Source of the DNA: an uncultured Bacteroidota bacterium
GTDB taxonomy: Bacteria > Bacteroidota > Bacteroidia > JADZBD01
Direction of reading: 5' to 3'
DNA: 64,000 nt
Assembly (NCBI GenBank): GCA_937924855.1
Contig: CALEYQ010000074.1
Location: 12,310-76,309, forward strand
Positions 1-9,651 of the stretch are shown here, in pieces (the first letter of the stretch is position 1; every line of letters begins with the position of its first letter). The notes under the pieces are model-generated. The model was not told the DNA's origin and made no database searches. It saw only the letters and a program-made list of their open reading frames with translations. The translations under genes were made by a program, and so were the position numbers.

Positions 1-2038
1 AATTCTTGACGGTTTCGGTTGTGCCAATATTAGGAATGGAAAGAATATGGTTTTTCCCATAAAGCAACTTTTTAAAGGTGTTGTCGGCTATAACCGTTGG
101 CTGGGTGCTTTGATTCTGGATGTTTTCCAGAATTTGTTTTTTGGCAAGCTCAAATTCCGTAGAGTCAAATTTGGGTTTGAATAAAATTTCCTCCATGAGC
201 TTCAAGGTGGCATCCAGATTTTTGCTGAGCGAAAAAAGCGAAACCGAAACTTCATTTTGCCCGGCCGATACCCGGATTTCAGAACCCAGCTTTTCAAGTT
301 CTTCACTCATTTGTTCTGCACTGCGCTTCAGGGTTGATTCATTCATCAGACTGGCCGTTAAATTAGCCAGTCCCGATTTGTTCATCGGCTCAAACCGGTG
401 TCCGCACTCTATGGAAAGTTCAATGGTAACCAGAGGCAATTCATCGTATCTGGTTCCAATTAGTTTTAATCCATTGGGAAACTCCTGCTGGTAGTAATCC
501 GGAATTTTAACCACCGGATTAGGACCTGCCGGAGGCATTTTGGAGCGGTCGAAATTGTCTTTGGGTTTGTTGTAAACCAGGTTTTTATATTCCGGACTTT
601 CGGGGGCATTTAAATCTCTTTCCGGAGTGGTGAAATTATCTTCCCTGGCCCGCATTTCGGGTTTTCCTTTGGGATAAACACTTAGAATAACAGCGGGTTT
701 GTTTTTGATGTATTGGTTGAATACCCGCATTACATCGGCCTTGGTAACCGTAGCGTAGCGGTCGTAATCTTTTTTGAAAAAGTTAGCGTCTCCGGTAAAC
801 GTGTGATAGGCGGCAAGATTTGCTGCTTTCCGGCTTACACTCTGAAGGTCTTTCAATACATCCGATTCATGGCTGGATTTAAACTTTAATAAATCCACAT
901 CGCTGATTCCGGTTTTTTCAAATTCTACAAGGGCAGCCCTAACCATGGAATCCATCTGGGCAAGACTGATGCCGGGAAAGGGTAGTACGTTTATCATAAA
1001 CCTTCCCGAGAGTTGGGAACAGGGGTTCATTACCTGGGCGCTCACGGCTTTCTGGGCCTTAATGAAGTTTTTATAGAAAATGGAATTTTTATTGTCTGCA
1101 GATAAAACCCAGGCCAAAACATCCAGTGCCGCTTCATCTTTGGTATAACCCGGCGTGGTAGGAAAATTAAAAGATAACAGTGGGAACCGGATATTGTCTT
1201 CATAACTGATGTACCGGTCTTTGTCAACCACCACCGGAGTTTTAGGAAGGTCTTTTACCTCGGGCCCGCGGGGAATGGAACCATAATACTTTTCTACAAG
1301 GGTAACTACCTCTTTGGGGTTTACATCTCCGGCAACGGTAATCACTGCATTATTGGGTCCGTACCAGCGAAGAAAAAACTTTTTCAAATCGTTTACATCA
1401 ACCCGGTCAAGGTCTTCCAGATATCCTATGGTAGGCCAGGAGTAAGGATGTCCTTTAGGATACAAGGCAGCTGAAATTTTTTCATGCACCAGCCCATAAG
1501 GCCGGTTATCGTAATTCTGACCTCTTTCGTTTTTAACGGTTGAACGCTGAATTTCAAATTTCTTTTGAGTCACCGCATCCAGCAAAAAGCCCATACGGTC
1601 GGCCTCAAGCCATAGACCGATTTCAAGCATATTGCTGGGCAGGGTTTCGAAATAATTCGTGCGGTCGAGATTAGTGGTACCGTTCAGGGTTCCACCACTT
1701 TCGGTTACAATTCTGAAATGTTGTTCATCACCCACATTATCCGAGCCCTGGAACATCATATGCTCAAAAAAATGGGCGAAGCCTGAACGGTTGGGTTGCT
1801 CACGGTTCGAACCCACATGATAGGTTACATCAATATGGCAAATGGGGTCGGAGTGATCCTCGTGAATAATCAGGGTTAATCCGTTGGGAAGGACATATTT
1901 TTCGAAAGGGATAACCAATTCGTTTCCTTTTTTATCAACTTTTTGAATGAGTTTGGCCTTCTGCGGAGCCGGATTCTGGGCGGTAAGACTTGCGCAAATA
2001 AGCCCAAAGGAAAACAAACTAAATGCGGAATTTTTCAT
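1..2038 (-). CDS. M16 family zinc metallopeptidase, C-terminus cut by window edge
   Basis: Two-domain zinc peptidase of the pitrilysin/insulinase (M16) family, exported and probably periplasmic. The frame is open from the ATG to the window edge with no stop, so about 679 residues are seen; full-length two-domain members are usually around 900. Residues 1-21 form a signal peptide ending in SLTAQ. The inverted zinc motif HFFEH (HxxEH) is at about residues 89-93, and NERGQNYDNRPYG downstream supplies the third, glutamate ligand. A second M16 half starts near residue 510 (FPNGLKLIGTRYDELP). A TACCTTTG element on the same strand at 2058-2065 is a likely -7 box. It is divergent from the bacilliredoxin gene. 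Family assignment is firm; the substrate is unknown. Confidence 0.93.
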   Translation of the reverse strand, partial: MKNSAFSLFSFGLICASLTAQNPAPQKAKLIQKVDKKGNELVIPFEKYVLPNGLTLIIHEDHSDPICHIDVTYHVGSNREQPNRSGFAHFFEHMMFQGSDNVGDEQHFRIVTESGGTLNGTTNLDRTNYFETLPSNMLEIGLWLEADRMGFLLDAVTQKKFEIQRSTVKNERGQNYDNRPYGLVHEKISAALYPKGHPYSWPTIGYLEDLDRVDVNDLKKFFLRWYGPNNAVITVAGDVNPKEVVTLVEKYYGSIPRGPEVKDLPKTPVVVDKDRYISYEDNIRFPLLSFNFPTTPGYTKDEAALDVLAWVLSADNKNSIFYKNFIKAQKAVSAQVMNPCSQLSGRFMINVLPFPGISLAQMDSMVRAALVEFEKTGISDVDLLKFKSSHESDVLKDLQSVSRKAANLAAYHTFTGDANFFKKDYDRYATVTKADVMRVFNQYIKNKPAVILSVYPKGKPEMRAREDNFTTPERDLNAPESPEYKNLVYNKPKDNFDRSKMPPAGPNPVVKIPDYYQQEFPNGLKLIGTRYDELPLVTIELSIECGHRFEPMNKSGLANLTASLMNESTLKRSAEQMSEELEKLGSEIRVSAGQNEVSVSLFSLSKNLDATLKLMEEILFKPKFDSTEFELAKKQILENIQNQSTQPTVIADNTFKKLLYGKNHILSIPNIGTTETVKN

Positions 2039-2116
2039 GGGTTTTTTATTAGGATACCAAAGGTAACATTTTTGGGCTGAAATGCCATGGTTTCAGGGGC
2101 TTTCCTGCATACTTAC

Positions 2117-2147
2117 TTGACAGAACCCCGCATTGTTTGTACCTTTG
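2117..2147 (+). promoter_or_regulatory. Bacteroidota-type promoter for the bacilliredoxin gene
   Basis: TTG (2117-2119), 20 bases, then TACCTTTG (2140-2147), matching the primary sigma consensus TTTG-N19-21-TAnnTTTG. The ATG follows 25 bases downstream. Seen by eye; no start site has been mapped. Confidence 0.6.
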
Positions 2148-2171
2148 TAGAACAAATTAAAAACAAAGATT

Positions 2172-2582
2172 ATGTACCCTCCCGAAATAGTGATGCCCAT
2201 GAAGCAGGAATTGACTGCTGAGGGATTTGAAGATTTAACTAAGCCTGAGAAGGTTGATGCTGCCCTGAGTGCGCCCGGAACAGTTTTGTGCGTTGTAAAC
2301 TCCGTTTGCGGTTGTGCCGCAGGCGCTGCCCGGCCCGGTGTAAAAATGGCCCTGCAAGGGGATAAAAAGCCGGGTAAACTGGTGACTGTTTTCGCTGGCT
2401 TCGATACCGAGGCTACTGCCCAGGCCCGAAAGCATTTTGCGCCTTATCCGCCTTCCTCACCCTGCATGGCTTTATTCAAAGACGGAAAACTGGTTCACTT
2501 CATTGAACGGCATCATATTGAAGGCAGAAATGCCGAAATGATTGCTACCCACCTGAAAACGGTTTTTGAGCAATATTGCTAA
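2172..2582 (+). CDS. BrxA/BrxB family bacilliredoxin
   Basis: Small thioredoxin-fold protein of 136 residues, the normal length for the BrxA/BrxB (YphP/YqiW) family. In Firmicutes these remove bacillithiol from S-bacillithiolated proteins; Bacteroidota carry the same family. The active-site motif is VCGCAAGAARPG with the CxC pair near residues 46-48, followed by the family-typical run leading to CMALFKDGKLVHFIERHHIEGR. No signal peptide, so cytoplasmic. It has its own promoter just upstream and stands alone. Assignment is firm; the low-molecular-weight thiol used in this organism is an inference. Confidence 0.93.
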   Translation: MYPPEIVMPMKQELTAEGFEDLTKPEKVDAALSAPGTVLCVVNSVCGCAAGAARPGVKMALQGDKKPGKLVTVFAGFDTEATAQARKHFAPYPPSSPCMALFKDGKLVHFIERHHIEGRNAEMIATHLKTVFEQYC

Positions 2583-2681
2583 ACAAAGGCAATAAAGCCT
2601 GCTCCGGACTTATTCTCATCCGGGAATTGGTTAATTGCATGAGTTTTTTGTGAGCTCTTCCTTCCGGAAGGTGAAAGGCAA

Positions 2682-2981
2682 TTATTTTTTCTCCACCACC
2701 TTCGGAACCTTGAAGTAGTCGCTGTCCCGTTTCGGAGCATTTTGTAAAACTTCCTCTTGCGATAATACCGGACCCGCCTCGTCTTTCCGTGGTGTGGGTC
2801 CGTTTTCGTTAATGTATACCAGGGGCTCAATGCCCTCTGTTTCTACTTCTTCAAGTTTATCTACAAAAGCCAGCATCTTTTCCAAATCTTTTTTGATTTC
2901 CTGCTTTTCGGCAGCAGAAAACTCCAGCCGGGCCAGTTGGGCCAGATGATCGATAAGGGCGTCGTTAATTTCAGGCTTCAT
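2682..2981 (-). CDS. gatC: Asp-tRNA(Asn)/Glu-tRNA(Gln) amidotransferase subunit C
   Basis: The 99-residue GatC subunit stabilises GatA and GatB in the amidotransferase that converts misacylated Glu-tRNA(Gln) or Asp-tRNA(Asn). The N-terminal pattern IDHLAQLARLEFS followed by a heptad-like helix (KMLAFVDKLEEVETEGIEPL) and the tail RKDEAGPVLSQEEVLQNAP are typical, and the length is standard. Its start overlaps the end of the upstream acyltransferase gene by 11 bases, suggesting translational coupling. gatA and gatB are not in the window. Confidence 0.93.
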   Translation of the reverse strand: MKPEINDALIDHLAQLARLEFSAAEKQEIKKDLEKMLAFVDKLEEVETEGIEPLVYINENGPTPRKDEAGPVLSQEEVLQNAPKRDSDYFKVPKVVEKK

Positions 2982-3720
2982 GATAATTCTTCAGGTTTTT
3001 TTCAATTTCCTGAAAGCAATGATTTTTCAAAGATATTAAATCCTTTTCTGTTTTTCCTTCGGTGGGAACCGGATTTCCTATGATTACCCTGGAAATTCCC
3101 GGTCCGGCATCTGCCATCAGAAAACTCCCGGTCTGCAGGCGTTTGAAATTGTTGCAAAAAGTTACCGGAATCAAAGGCACCCCGTTCTCAAGCGCCATCC
3201 GGAATGCCCCAATCTTAAAGGGAAACAATTTTCCGCTTTTGTTCTTAATCCCTCCCTCCGGAAAAATAAATACCGAAGCCCCCTCCCGGATTCTCCGCCC
3301 GGCTTCAATAAATGCTTTGTGGCTGTCGAAATTGCTTTGCCGGTCAACCAGAATATTCATGCCCTTGAAAAAGATGTTAAACAAGGGGGCGTTTTGTATT
3401 TCCCGTTTACCTATGAAAATAAAATAATTGGGAATAATCAGGTAGGCAATCAGAATATCGAGGTAGGAATGGTGATTGGCAATATAAACAGCGGGTCCGG
3501 AATCTTTGAAATTTCCATTTCCCTTTCGGACAACAAAGATTCCCGAGCCCCAGGCAATTACATGGGCCCAAACCCGCATCAGGCGAAATGCCTTCCTGTA
3601 ATGCCGGGGATTGGACAGCAACAGATAAAAAACGGGGTAAAGAATAACCAGTCCCAATGCAAAATTGAGTGCTATCCAGCATTTCCAAAAAACCCGAAAA
3701 GGAAGGGTAATAATTTTCAC
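2971..3720 (-). CDS. 1-acylglycerol-3-phosphate acyltransferase (PlsC family)
   Basis: Membrane-bound lysophosphatidate acyltransferase family, 249 residues. An N-terminal hydrophobic helix (WIALNFALGLVILYPVFYLLL) precedes the catalytic NHHSYLD block (HxxxxD, near residue 81) and the FPEGG substrate-binding block near residue 154. It probably makes phosphatidic acid at the inner membrane, although aminolipid acyltransferases share these motifs. The start codon is GTG. A -7-like TAATTTTG (minus strand, 3725-3732) sits just upstream, in the short divergent region shared with trpS. It forms an overlapping pair with gatC. Confidence 0.9.
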   Translation of the reverse strand: MKIITLPFRVFWKCWIALNFALGLVILYPVFYLLLSNPRHYRKAFRLMRVWAHVIAWGSGIFVVRKGNGNFKDSGPAVYIANHHSYLDILIAYLIIPNYFIFIGKREIQNAPLFNIFFKGMNILVDRQSNFDSHKAFIEAGRRIREGASVFIFPEGGIKNKSGKLFPFKIGAFRMALENGVPLIPVTFCNNFKRLQTGSFLMADAGPGISRVIIGNPVPTEGKTEKDLISLKNHCFQEIEKNLKNYHEA

Positions 3721-3783
3721 CTTTCAAAATTAGGCTATTTTGAGGCAGGGAGGGGTTTGAAAAAAGGGGTAAATTTGCCCCCT

Positions 3784-4755
3784 ATGGCACGCATCTTAAC
3801 CGGAATTCAAAGCACCAACATTCCCCACCTGGGTAATATTCTCGGAGCTGTTTTGCCCGGAATCCAGCTTTCCCGCAAATCAGGGAACGATTCGTTTTTT
3901 TTTATCGCTGACCTTCATTCCCTGACTTCTATTAAAGAAGGAGAGGTAATTCGTCGCAACACCCGTGCCGTGGCAGCTACATGGCTTGCTTTTGGTTTTG
4001 ATGTAAGTTCCAATTGTTTTTACCGCCAAAGCCGGGTTACGGAAGTTTGTGAGCTGGCCTGGTTTTTAAATTGCTTCACCCCTTATCCTATGTTGGCTAA
4101 CGCCCACAGCTTTAAGGACAAATCTTCCCGCCTTTCGGATGTGAACGCGGGCTTGTTTACCTATCCGGTTTTAATGGCTGCCGACATTTTGTTATACGAT
4201 GCCAATTTGGTTCCGGTGGGCAAGGACCAACAACAGCATCTTGAAATGACCCGCGACATTGCCGGGGCTTTCAACCGCATTTACGGCGATACCTTCGTTT
4301 TGCCCGATCCTCTTATAGATGAAAAGGTAATGATTGTGCCCGGAATCGACGGACAAAAAATGAGTAAGTCTTACAACAATTTCATTAATATTTTTCTGCC
4401 GGAAAAGGAATTGCTGAAAGTGGTAAAAACAATTGTTACCGATGCCACTCCCCTGGAGGCTCCCAAAAATCCCGATACCTGCAATGTGTTTGCCATTTAT
4501 AAATTACTTGCCGATGCCGGTCAGGAAGCTGACTTGCGGAAAAAATACCTGGCCGGAGGATTTGGTTATGGCCATGCCAAGCAGGCCCTCTACGAACTGA
4601 TTCTCGAAAAATATAAGGAAGAAAGAAGGTTGTATAATGAACTGGTGGAAGACGAAACCCTGCTGGAAACCGAGCTTTCTAAAGGCGAGGAAAAAGCCCG
4701 TAAAGTAGCCCGTTCCACTCTCAGTCGTGTGAAGGAGAAAACGGGCTATTACTAA
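3784..4755 (+). CDS. trpS: Tryptophanyl-tRNA synthetase
   Basis: Class I aminoacyl-tRNA synthetase that charges tRNA(Trp), 323 residues, the usual length. The signature begins at the second residue (ARILTGIQSTNIPHLGN, the HIGH-like motif) and KMSKS is present near residue 192. The open frame extends upstream for another 155 codons, but that part lies antisense to the acyltransferase gene; the ATG at 3784 is chosen because the conserved N-terminus starts there. TAAATTTG at 3770-3777 could be the -7 box. It converges on the protease gene with a 10-base gap. Confidence 0.96.
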   Translation: MARILTGIQSTNIPHLGNILGAVLPGIQLSRKSGNDSFFFIADLHSLTSIKEGEVIRRNTRAVAATWLAFGFDVSSNCFYRQSRVTEVCELAWFLNCFTPYPMLANAHSFKDKSSRLSDVNAGLFTYPVLMAADILLYDANLVPVGKDQQQHLEMTRDIAGAFNRIYGDTFVLPDPLIDEKVMIVPGIDGQKMSKSYNNFINIFLPEKELLKVVKTIVTDATPLEAPKNPDTCNVFAIYKLLADAGQEADLRKKYLAGGFGYGHAKQALYELILEKYKEERRLYNELVEDETLLETELSKGEEKARKVARSTLSRVKEKTGYY

Positions 4756-4765
4756 GACGGCTTAA

Positions 4766-6826
4766 TCAGTAGATAATTATTTTTTTCCAGCTTTGCTTTT
4801 CTCCGGCCGATAACCTTACCATATAGGTTCCCGAAGCCAGATTCTCCGTGCTGATGCGGTACGAATAATTACCGGGACCCAAAAGGCGGTTTTCAAGCAA
4901 TAAAACCTGTTCCCCAACTAAATTAAACACACCAAGCAGGGCTGTATTTTTTTCATCGAGCACAAAGGCTATTTCCGAATTACCATAAACCGGATTCGGA
5001 AAAACCTGTAGCAGGAATGGATTTTCTTCGGGTTCGGAAATACCCGTGCTTCCCATGATGTTAATGTCGTCGATGTAAATATTGTTGCCCCCGTCGCTGG
5101 TAAATTCAAATTTGAAACGCATATTCTGATCCGACAGGAAGGGAGTAATTGAAACGGTTTCAAGTCGCCACTGACTTTGACCCGAAGGAACAAAGTTTGC
5201 CGTGGTGGGATTTACGGTTTTCAAAACGGTTCCGGATTTATTATACCGCTGTGTCCATGATTGTCCGCAATCGGTGCTGATTAAAACCCGCAGGCGGTCG
5301 TTGCTGGTGGATGTGCGCTGGGCATAAGCCACACGGAAAGTAAAAGTGGGGCTGTTCATTAACGAAGGATTCAAGGAAGGGCTGATGGCATCGTCCACTT
5401 CACCCTTCTGATTTGCATTATTTACAAAACGCAGGGAATAATTTCCGGTATAACCCACCGTGCTGGTGGTTTGCCAGGCGTTCAAGGCAGGATTATTTAT
5501 AATCCAGTCGGTGTTGGGAACCGTTATGTTTTCAAACCCCTCGGTATAGGTGGGGTTATTGTACATGGCGGTATTGGATGAAACAATAATGTAATTGGTT
5601 CTTACTTTGGTATTACTTCCTGTGGCATTGGATGCCGTTAATGTCACCGAATAAACTCCGGGCGTGTTATAGGTAACCGTTACAATCGAATCGTTACTTG
5701 AAGAGGGCGTTCCTCCGGGGAAACTCCAGGTGTAGGATGAAGCCTGTCCCATCCATACCAAATGCGTGAAGGTTACATTGGATCCGGCGCAAATCATGGT
5801 ACGATTGGCAATGAAATCAGAAACCGGACTGCATAAGGCCTGGGGTGAGCCATCGGTTCCGGTGGCAGTTAAGTTGGCCGCAGTAGGAAGATTATTTCGG
5901 GCCGCAGTGGCAGAGGTTAGTGCTGCACGCATCCGTGTTTTTTGGCCCTGCGTAAACATAATGCAGGGGCAGTAGGAATACTCCATGAAATTCTGAACGT
6001 TTTCCGGGGTCCCGGGATTGCAAACATCATTAGAGGTAAGGTTGCAAGTGGTCCAGCCTTTGGTTATGGGAGTATCGTTAACTCCATCGTTTCCGCAGGC
6101 TACACCCGGTTGATTGGTATTACCCCAGGTATGGGAAAGATTCAAAAAATGACCTACTTCATGCGTAAGGGCTCTGCTTCTCACCGGAGAACCGGTTCCT
6201 ATGGAACCGATATAATCATGACGGATCATTATACCGTCTACCGCACCTGAAGGTGCTCCTCCCGGTAAATAAGCATATCCGGCCGCTCCGGAGGCAATGG
6301 TTTTAACCACCCAAACATTCAGGTATTTATTCCTGGGCCAGCTGTTCAGTTTGGATCCATCGTCTCCAATGTTGGTTTCCGGAGAAACAATGCGGTCAAT
6401 ACCGGTATGGCAATTTCCGTTAGGATCTTTTTTAGCCAATCTGAATTCGATTTCAGAATCTGCGGCTATTCCCTGGAAAGTGGAAACTATATTGGAAATG
6501 TCGGAATTCAGTTTTCGGAAATCTTCATTCAGAATCCGCATCTGATCGTAAATCTGTGCATTGGAAATATTCTCAGAACCATATTGGTGGATGATGTGAA
6601 ATACAACGGGAATAATATACACCGGAGGGTTCGATTCTCCGTGGGCGTGTTGTTCATACCGGTGGGTATGTTCTTCAAGTAACTCCCTTTGTTTAACAAG
6701 CTCAGGGTTTTGAAGGGTAACCTTGTTATAATAATCGGTGGTGCCACAAGGTAAAAATGGAGATTGCTGGGCTCCTGCAAACAAAAACCCGAATGCAAGC
6801 AGGAAAAAAAGTGATAGTTTTTTCAT
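4766..6826 (-). CDS. Secreted M43 (cytophagalysin/pappalysin-type) metalloprotease with PKD domain and T9SS sorting domain
   Basis: Exported protease of 686 residues. Order: signal peptide 1-19 (ends FLFAGAQ); M43 catalytic domain with HEVGHFLNLSH (HExxHxxGxxH type, near residue 222) and a Met-turn NFMEYSYC; a PKD domain around residues 335-415 (VTYNTPGVYSVTLTASN); a jelly-roll-like region around 430-590; and a type A T9SS C-terminal domain starting VFPNPVYGNSEIAF. It should cross the outer membrane through SprA, also in this window. It is a tandem paralogue of the next gene, 7 bases apart. Substrate unknown. Confidence 0.92.
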   Translation of the reverse strand: MKKLSLFFLLAFGFLFAGAQQSPFLPCGTTDYYNKVTLQNPELVKQRELLEEHTHRYEQHAHGESNPPVYIIPVVFHIIHQYGSENISNAQIYDQMRILNEDFRKLNSDISNIVSTFQGIAADSEIEFRLAKKDPNGNCHTGIDRIVSPETNIGDDGSKLNSWPRNKYLNVWVVKTIASGAAGYAYLPGGAPSGAVDGIMIRHDYIGSIGTGSPVRSRALTHEVGHFLNLSHTWGNTNQPGVACGNDGVNDTPITKGWTTCNLTSNDVCNPGTPENVQNFMEYSYCPCIMFTQGQKTRMRAALTSATAARNNLPTAANLTATGTDGSPQALCSPVSDFIANRTMICAGSNVTFTHLVWMGQASSYTWSFPGGTPSSSNDSIVTVTYNTPGVYSVTLTASNATGSNTKVRTNYIIVSSNTAMYNNPTYTEGFENITVPNTDWIINNPALNAWQTTSTVGYTGNYSLRFVNNANQKGEVDDAISPSLNPSLMNSPTFTFRVAYAQRTSTSNDRLRVLISTDCGQSWTQRYNKSGTVLKTVNPTTANFVPSGQSQWRLETVSITPFLSDQNMRFKFEFTSDGGNNIYIDDINIMGSTGISEPEENPFLLQVFPNPVYGNSEIAFVLDEKNTALLGVFNLVGEQVLLLENRLLGPGNYSYRISTENLASGTYMVRLSAGEKQSWKKIIIY

Positions 6827-6833
6827 GATCCCG

Positions 6834-8927
6834 TTATTTGATGATTAATTTTTTGAAAATCAATCCACCTTCAAAATCGCAACCTACCAGATAAATGCCG
6901 GCAGGAATTGCGTCGGTAGAGAAAGAACGGGTGAAGTTTTCTGAGAATGAACCGTTATATAATTCTGAAATTTCCCTTCCGGTTATGTCGGAAATAAAAA
7001 TTCTTCCTTTGCCGGCATTGTTGTTTTCGAATTGAAAAACAAATTCTCCGGAAGCAGGATTCGGAAATACACTCACGGAAAGGTCGCCTGTGGAATTTTC
7101 ATTTTCACCCAGGGGACCGGACAGATTAATATTGTCGATGTAAATATTATTCCCGCCATCGCTGGTAAATTCAAACTTGATCAGCGCGTTGGTGGCCGTT
7201 GCAACTGTGCTCAGATTTACGGTTTCCATACGCCACTGGGAAGGAGAAGTAGGGGTAAAATTGCCCGATGTGGGTGTAACCGTGGATAACACACTACCCG
7301 ACTTCAAATATCTTTGGACCCATGTTTTTCCACAATCCGTACTCACAAGCACCCGAAGCTTATCATTGCTGGAGCCACTCCGTTGTGCATAGGCCAGGTG
7401 AAAATATACTTTGGGAGTGTTCATCACACTGAGATTTATTCCGGGGGTAACCAATTCATCCACATGGCCCGACAGGTTACTTGCATTTTGAATCCGAACC
7501 GAAGCATTGCCTTCCCATGCGGCTACTGTGGTATAGGTCCAGGTAACAGTATTCGAAGAAGCATTAATTACAGCCCAGTCGGAAGGAATGTTTCCGTTCT
7601 CAAATCCTTCATAAAACATCCAGTTGGAATAGGTGGCTGTGGTGGGATTTACAATAACAACCCCGTTTCGGGTGGTGCTTGAACTTCCGGCTGAATTACT
7701 AACGGTTAAAGAAACGGTATAGGTTCCGGGATTTGTGTAACGCACCCAGGGCATGCTGTCGGTACTCGACGAAGGACTGCCTCCTGTGGTAGTCCAGCTA
7801 CGCGAAGTGGGTTGCCCGTTGAACGACATATCTTTTAGCTGAATGCTATCACCGGCACAGATCATAACCGGAGTCCATGGATAGAAATCCACGGTTGGAG
7901 CACAGGTCACAGCCGGACTTCCATCGGTTCCGGTGGCGGTGAGATTTGAAGCCGACCAGATATTAGTTCTAATCGAATTCAAAACAAGCGTCATGTTGGA
8001 TGATTGTCCGAGCGTAAAAATATTCTGGCAGGAACCATCGGTGTAGTCCATGTAATTGGAATACATTTCTCCGTTGGGTCCACCGCCGCATGAGTTATTC
8101 GGATTGTGTGGAAAGGGAGGGCAACCATTATTGGCCGTAACATGTGGAGGGGTGTCGCTGACATTGTCGTTACCGCAGGTGGCATCGCCCCAAATGTGCC
8201 GGAGTCCGAGCCAGTGACCCACTTCGTGGGTGAGTGTTCTTCCCTTGTTATTGCTGAATGGACCGGTAAGAACCGTTCCAATGCTGCCGCATACATCGTG
8301 CCGGATAACTACACCATCGGTGGTTGCCGGACCAAAGCCGGGAAACTGGGCATATCCCAGAATAACACCCGGACTTCCATTGGTATTGATGCTTTTTACC
8401 ACCCACACATTTAAATATTTATTGCTGGGCCAGTAGCTGATGGCCTTTACATTATCACGGGCGTTAACAGACAACGGAGAGTAAACCCTTACAATCCCGT
8501 CGGTGCAATTCCCATTCGGGTCTTTTTGAGCCAGCCGGAATTCGATATTGCAATCGGCACCCAGGGGTTTGAAAGGAGATGGGGTATTGGTGGTATCGGC
8601 GTTCAGACGGCGAAAATCTTCATTCAGACTGCGCATCTGATCCAGGATTTGGGCATCGGAAATGTTTTCATTTCCGCCCACATGAATGATGTGGAAAACC
8701 GTGGGGATTATGCGGGGAGATCCTGTTGTTTCGGGAGCCTGGGTTTTAGCAAGTTCATTTAACTGAGACATCATCTTAAACCAGGATTCCCGTTCCTCAT
8801 GACCTTTTTGTCCTGGTGAGGAGAGGATTTCCATTTGCTCCATGGTATGACAGGGAATTACCTGTTGAGCAGTGCCTGCCAAATGAGCCAATAAAAACAG
8901 GGTAGCAATGAGTCGATTCTTTTTCAT
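6834..8927 (-). CDS. Secreted M43 metalloprotease, tandem paralogue, T9SS client
   Basis: Protein of 697 residues with the same layout as its downstream neighbour: signal peptide (MKKNRLIATLFLLAHLAGTAQ), M43 catalytic domain with HEVGHWLGLRH near residue 230 and Met-turn NYMDYTDGSC, PKD domain (PGTYTVSLTVSNSAG), a segment sharing many short blocks with the paralogue (RVLVSTDCGKTWVQRY against RVLISTDCGQSWTQRY; KFEFTSDGGNNIYID in both), and a type A sorting domain (SVFPNPASGEFVF, ending KKLIIK). The two genes arose by tandem duplication and look co-transcribed, with the SDR gene 4 bases upstream. Confidence 0.92.
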   Translation of the reverse strand: MKKNRLIATLFLLAHLAGTAQQVIPCHTMEQMEILSSPGQKGHEERESWFKMMSQLNELAKTQAPETTGSPRIIPTVFHIIHVGGNENISDAQILDQMRSLNEDFRRLNADTTNTPSPFKPLGADCNIEFRLAQKDPNGNCTDGIVRVYSPLSVNARDNVKAISYWPSNKYLNVWVVKSINTNGSPGVILGYAQFPGFGPATTDGVVIRHDVCGSIGTVLTGPFSNNKGRTLTHEVGHWLGLRHIWGDATCGNDNVSDTPPHVTANNGCPPFPHNPNNSCGGGPNGEMYSNYMDYTDGSCQNIFTLGQSSNMTLVLNSIRTNIWSASNLTATGTDGSPAVTCAPTVDFYPWTPVMICAGDSIQLKDMSFNGQPTSRSWTTTGGSPSSSTDSMPWVRYTNPGTYTVSLTVSNSAGSSSTTRNGVVIVNPTTATYSNWMFYEGFENGNIPSDWAVINASSNTVTWTYTTVAAWEGNASVRIQNASNLSGHVDELVTPGINLSVMNTPKVYFHLAYAQRSGSSNDKLRVLVSTDCGKTWVQRYLKSGSVLSTVTPTSGNFTPTSPSQWRMETVNLSTVATATNALIKFEFTSDGGNNIYIDNINLSGPLGENENSTGDLSVSVFPNPASGEFVFQFENNNAGKGRIFISDITGREISELYNGSFSENFTRSFSTDAIPAGIYLVGCDFEGGLIFKKLIIK

Positions 8928-8931
8928 AAGC

Positions 8932-9651
8932 TTAGGGATAATCTTTTAGGGAAAAAACGGGTTGATTTAAATTTTCAGGGTTAGCCAAGATACTGAAATA
9001 TTTTTTCGCAACCAATAGCGGGTCGCTGAGTTGGTGGGTGTTTTTGTAGTTTTTGAAATCCTCAATCCGGGAGAAATTTTCAGGGTCGGATTTCCGGATT
9101 TCATCCTGCATGCGGGTATCAACAATTCCGGGTGCGATGGAGAAAATACGGAATCCTGTTTTTCCGGTTTTTTGTTCAAGATCAACCACCCGGGAATACA
9201 TATCCAGGCCTGCTTTGGCGGAACAATATGTACTCCAGCCATCTATGGGATTTTTTCCGGCTCCGCTGCTAACATTTATGATAAATTTTTCGGCCGGGGA
9301 ATCAGCAAAAACCGACATAAATTTATTCATGAGCAGGGCAGGGGATACCAGGTTCACATTAAAATCCGCTATAATTGAGTCGGAATAATTTCGTCCGCAA
9401 TACCGGACTTTTGAAATGATTCCGGCATTATTGATCAGCCATATTTTTTTGGCGTCGCCATGGTAGGAGAAGGTGAATTTCTTTACTTCCTCGATGTTCG
9501 CAAGATCAAGGGAATGATGCGTGAAGCCCGGATGTTCCCATGTTTTGGTACGCGATAATCCGATAACCACATTTCCTTTTTCGCGCAGGAGAAATTCAGC
9601 CATGGCTTTCCCGATGCCACGGGAAGTACCGGTTATGTAATACACATTCAT
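8932..9651 (-). CDS. Short-chain dehydrogenase/reductase (SDR)
   Basis: Classical SDR of 239 residues. The cofactor motif TGTSRGIG (TGxxxGxG) is at residues 8-15, NNAG is at about residue 75, and the catalytic Ser-Tyr-Lys set is SSGAG, then YCSAK near residue 146. The N-terminal YYITGTSRGIGKAMAEFLL resembles sepiapterin/benzil reductases such as YueD, but SDR substrates cannot be read from sequence. Cytoplasmic. It lies 4 bases upstream of the second M43 protease gene and may share its transcript, although no functional link is evident. Confidence 0.9.
   Translation of the reverse strand: MNVYYITGTSRGIGKAMAEFLLREKGNVVIGLSRTKTWEHPGFTHHSLDLANIEEVKKFTFSYHGDAKKIWLINNAGIISKVRYCGRNYSDSIIADFNVNLVSPALLMNKFMSVFADSPAEKFIINVSSGAGKNPIDGWSTYCSAKAGLDMYSRVVDLEQKTGKTGFRIFSIAPGIVDTRMQDEIRKSDPENFSRIEDFKNYKNTHQLSDPLLVAKKYFSILANPENLNQPVFSLKDYP

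Noticed and set aside
3319..3783. N-terminal extension of tryptophanyl-tRNA synthetase
   Set aside because: The extra 155 codons lie antisense to the acyltransferase gene, and the conserved synthetase N-terminus begins at the ATG at 3784.
7990..8440. Open frames on both strands inside the M43 protease gene
   Set aside because: These are shadows of a gene with full domain support on the minus strand.
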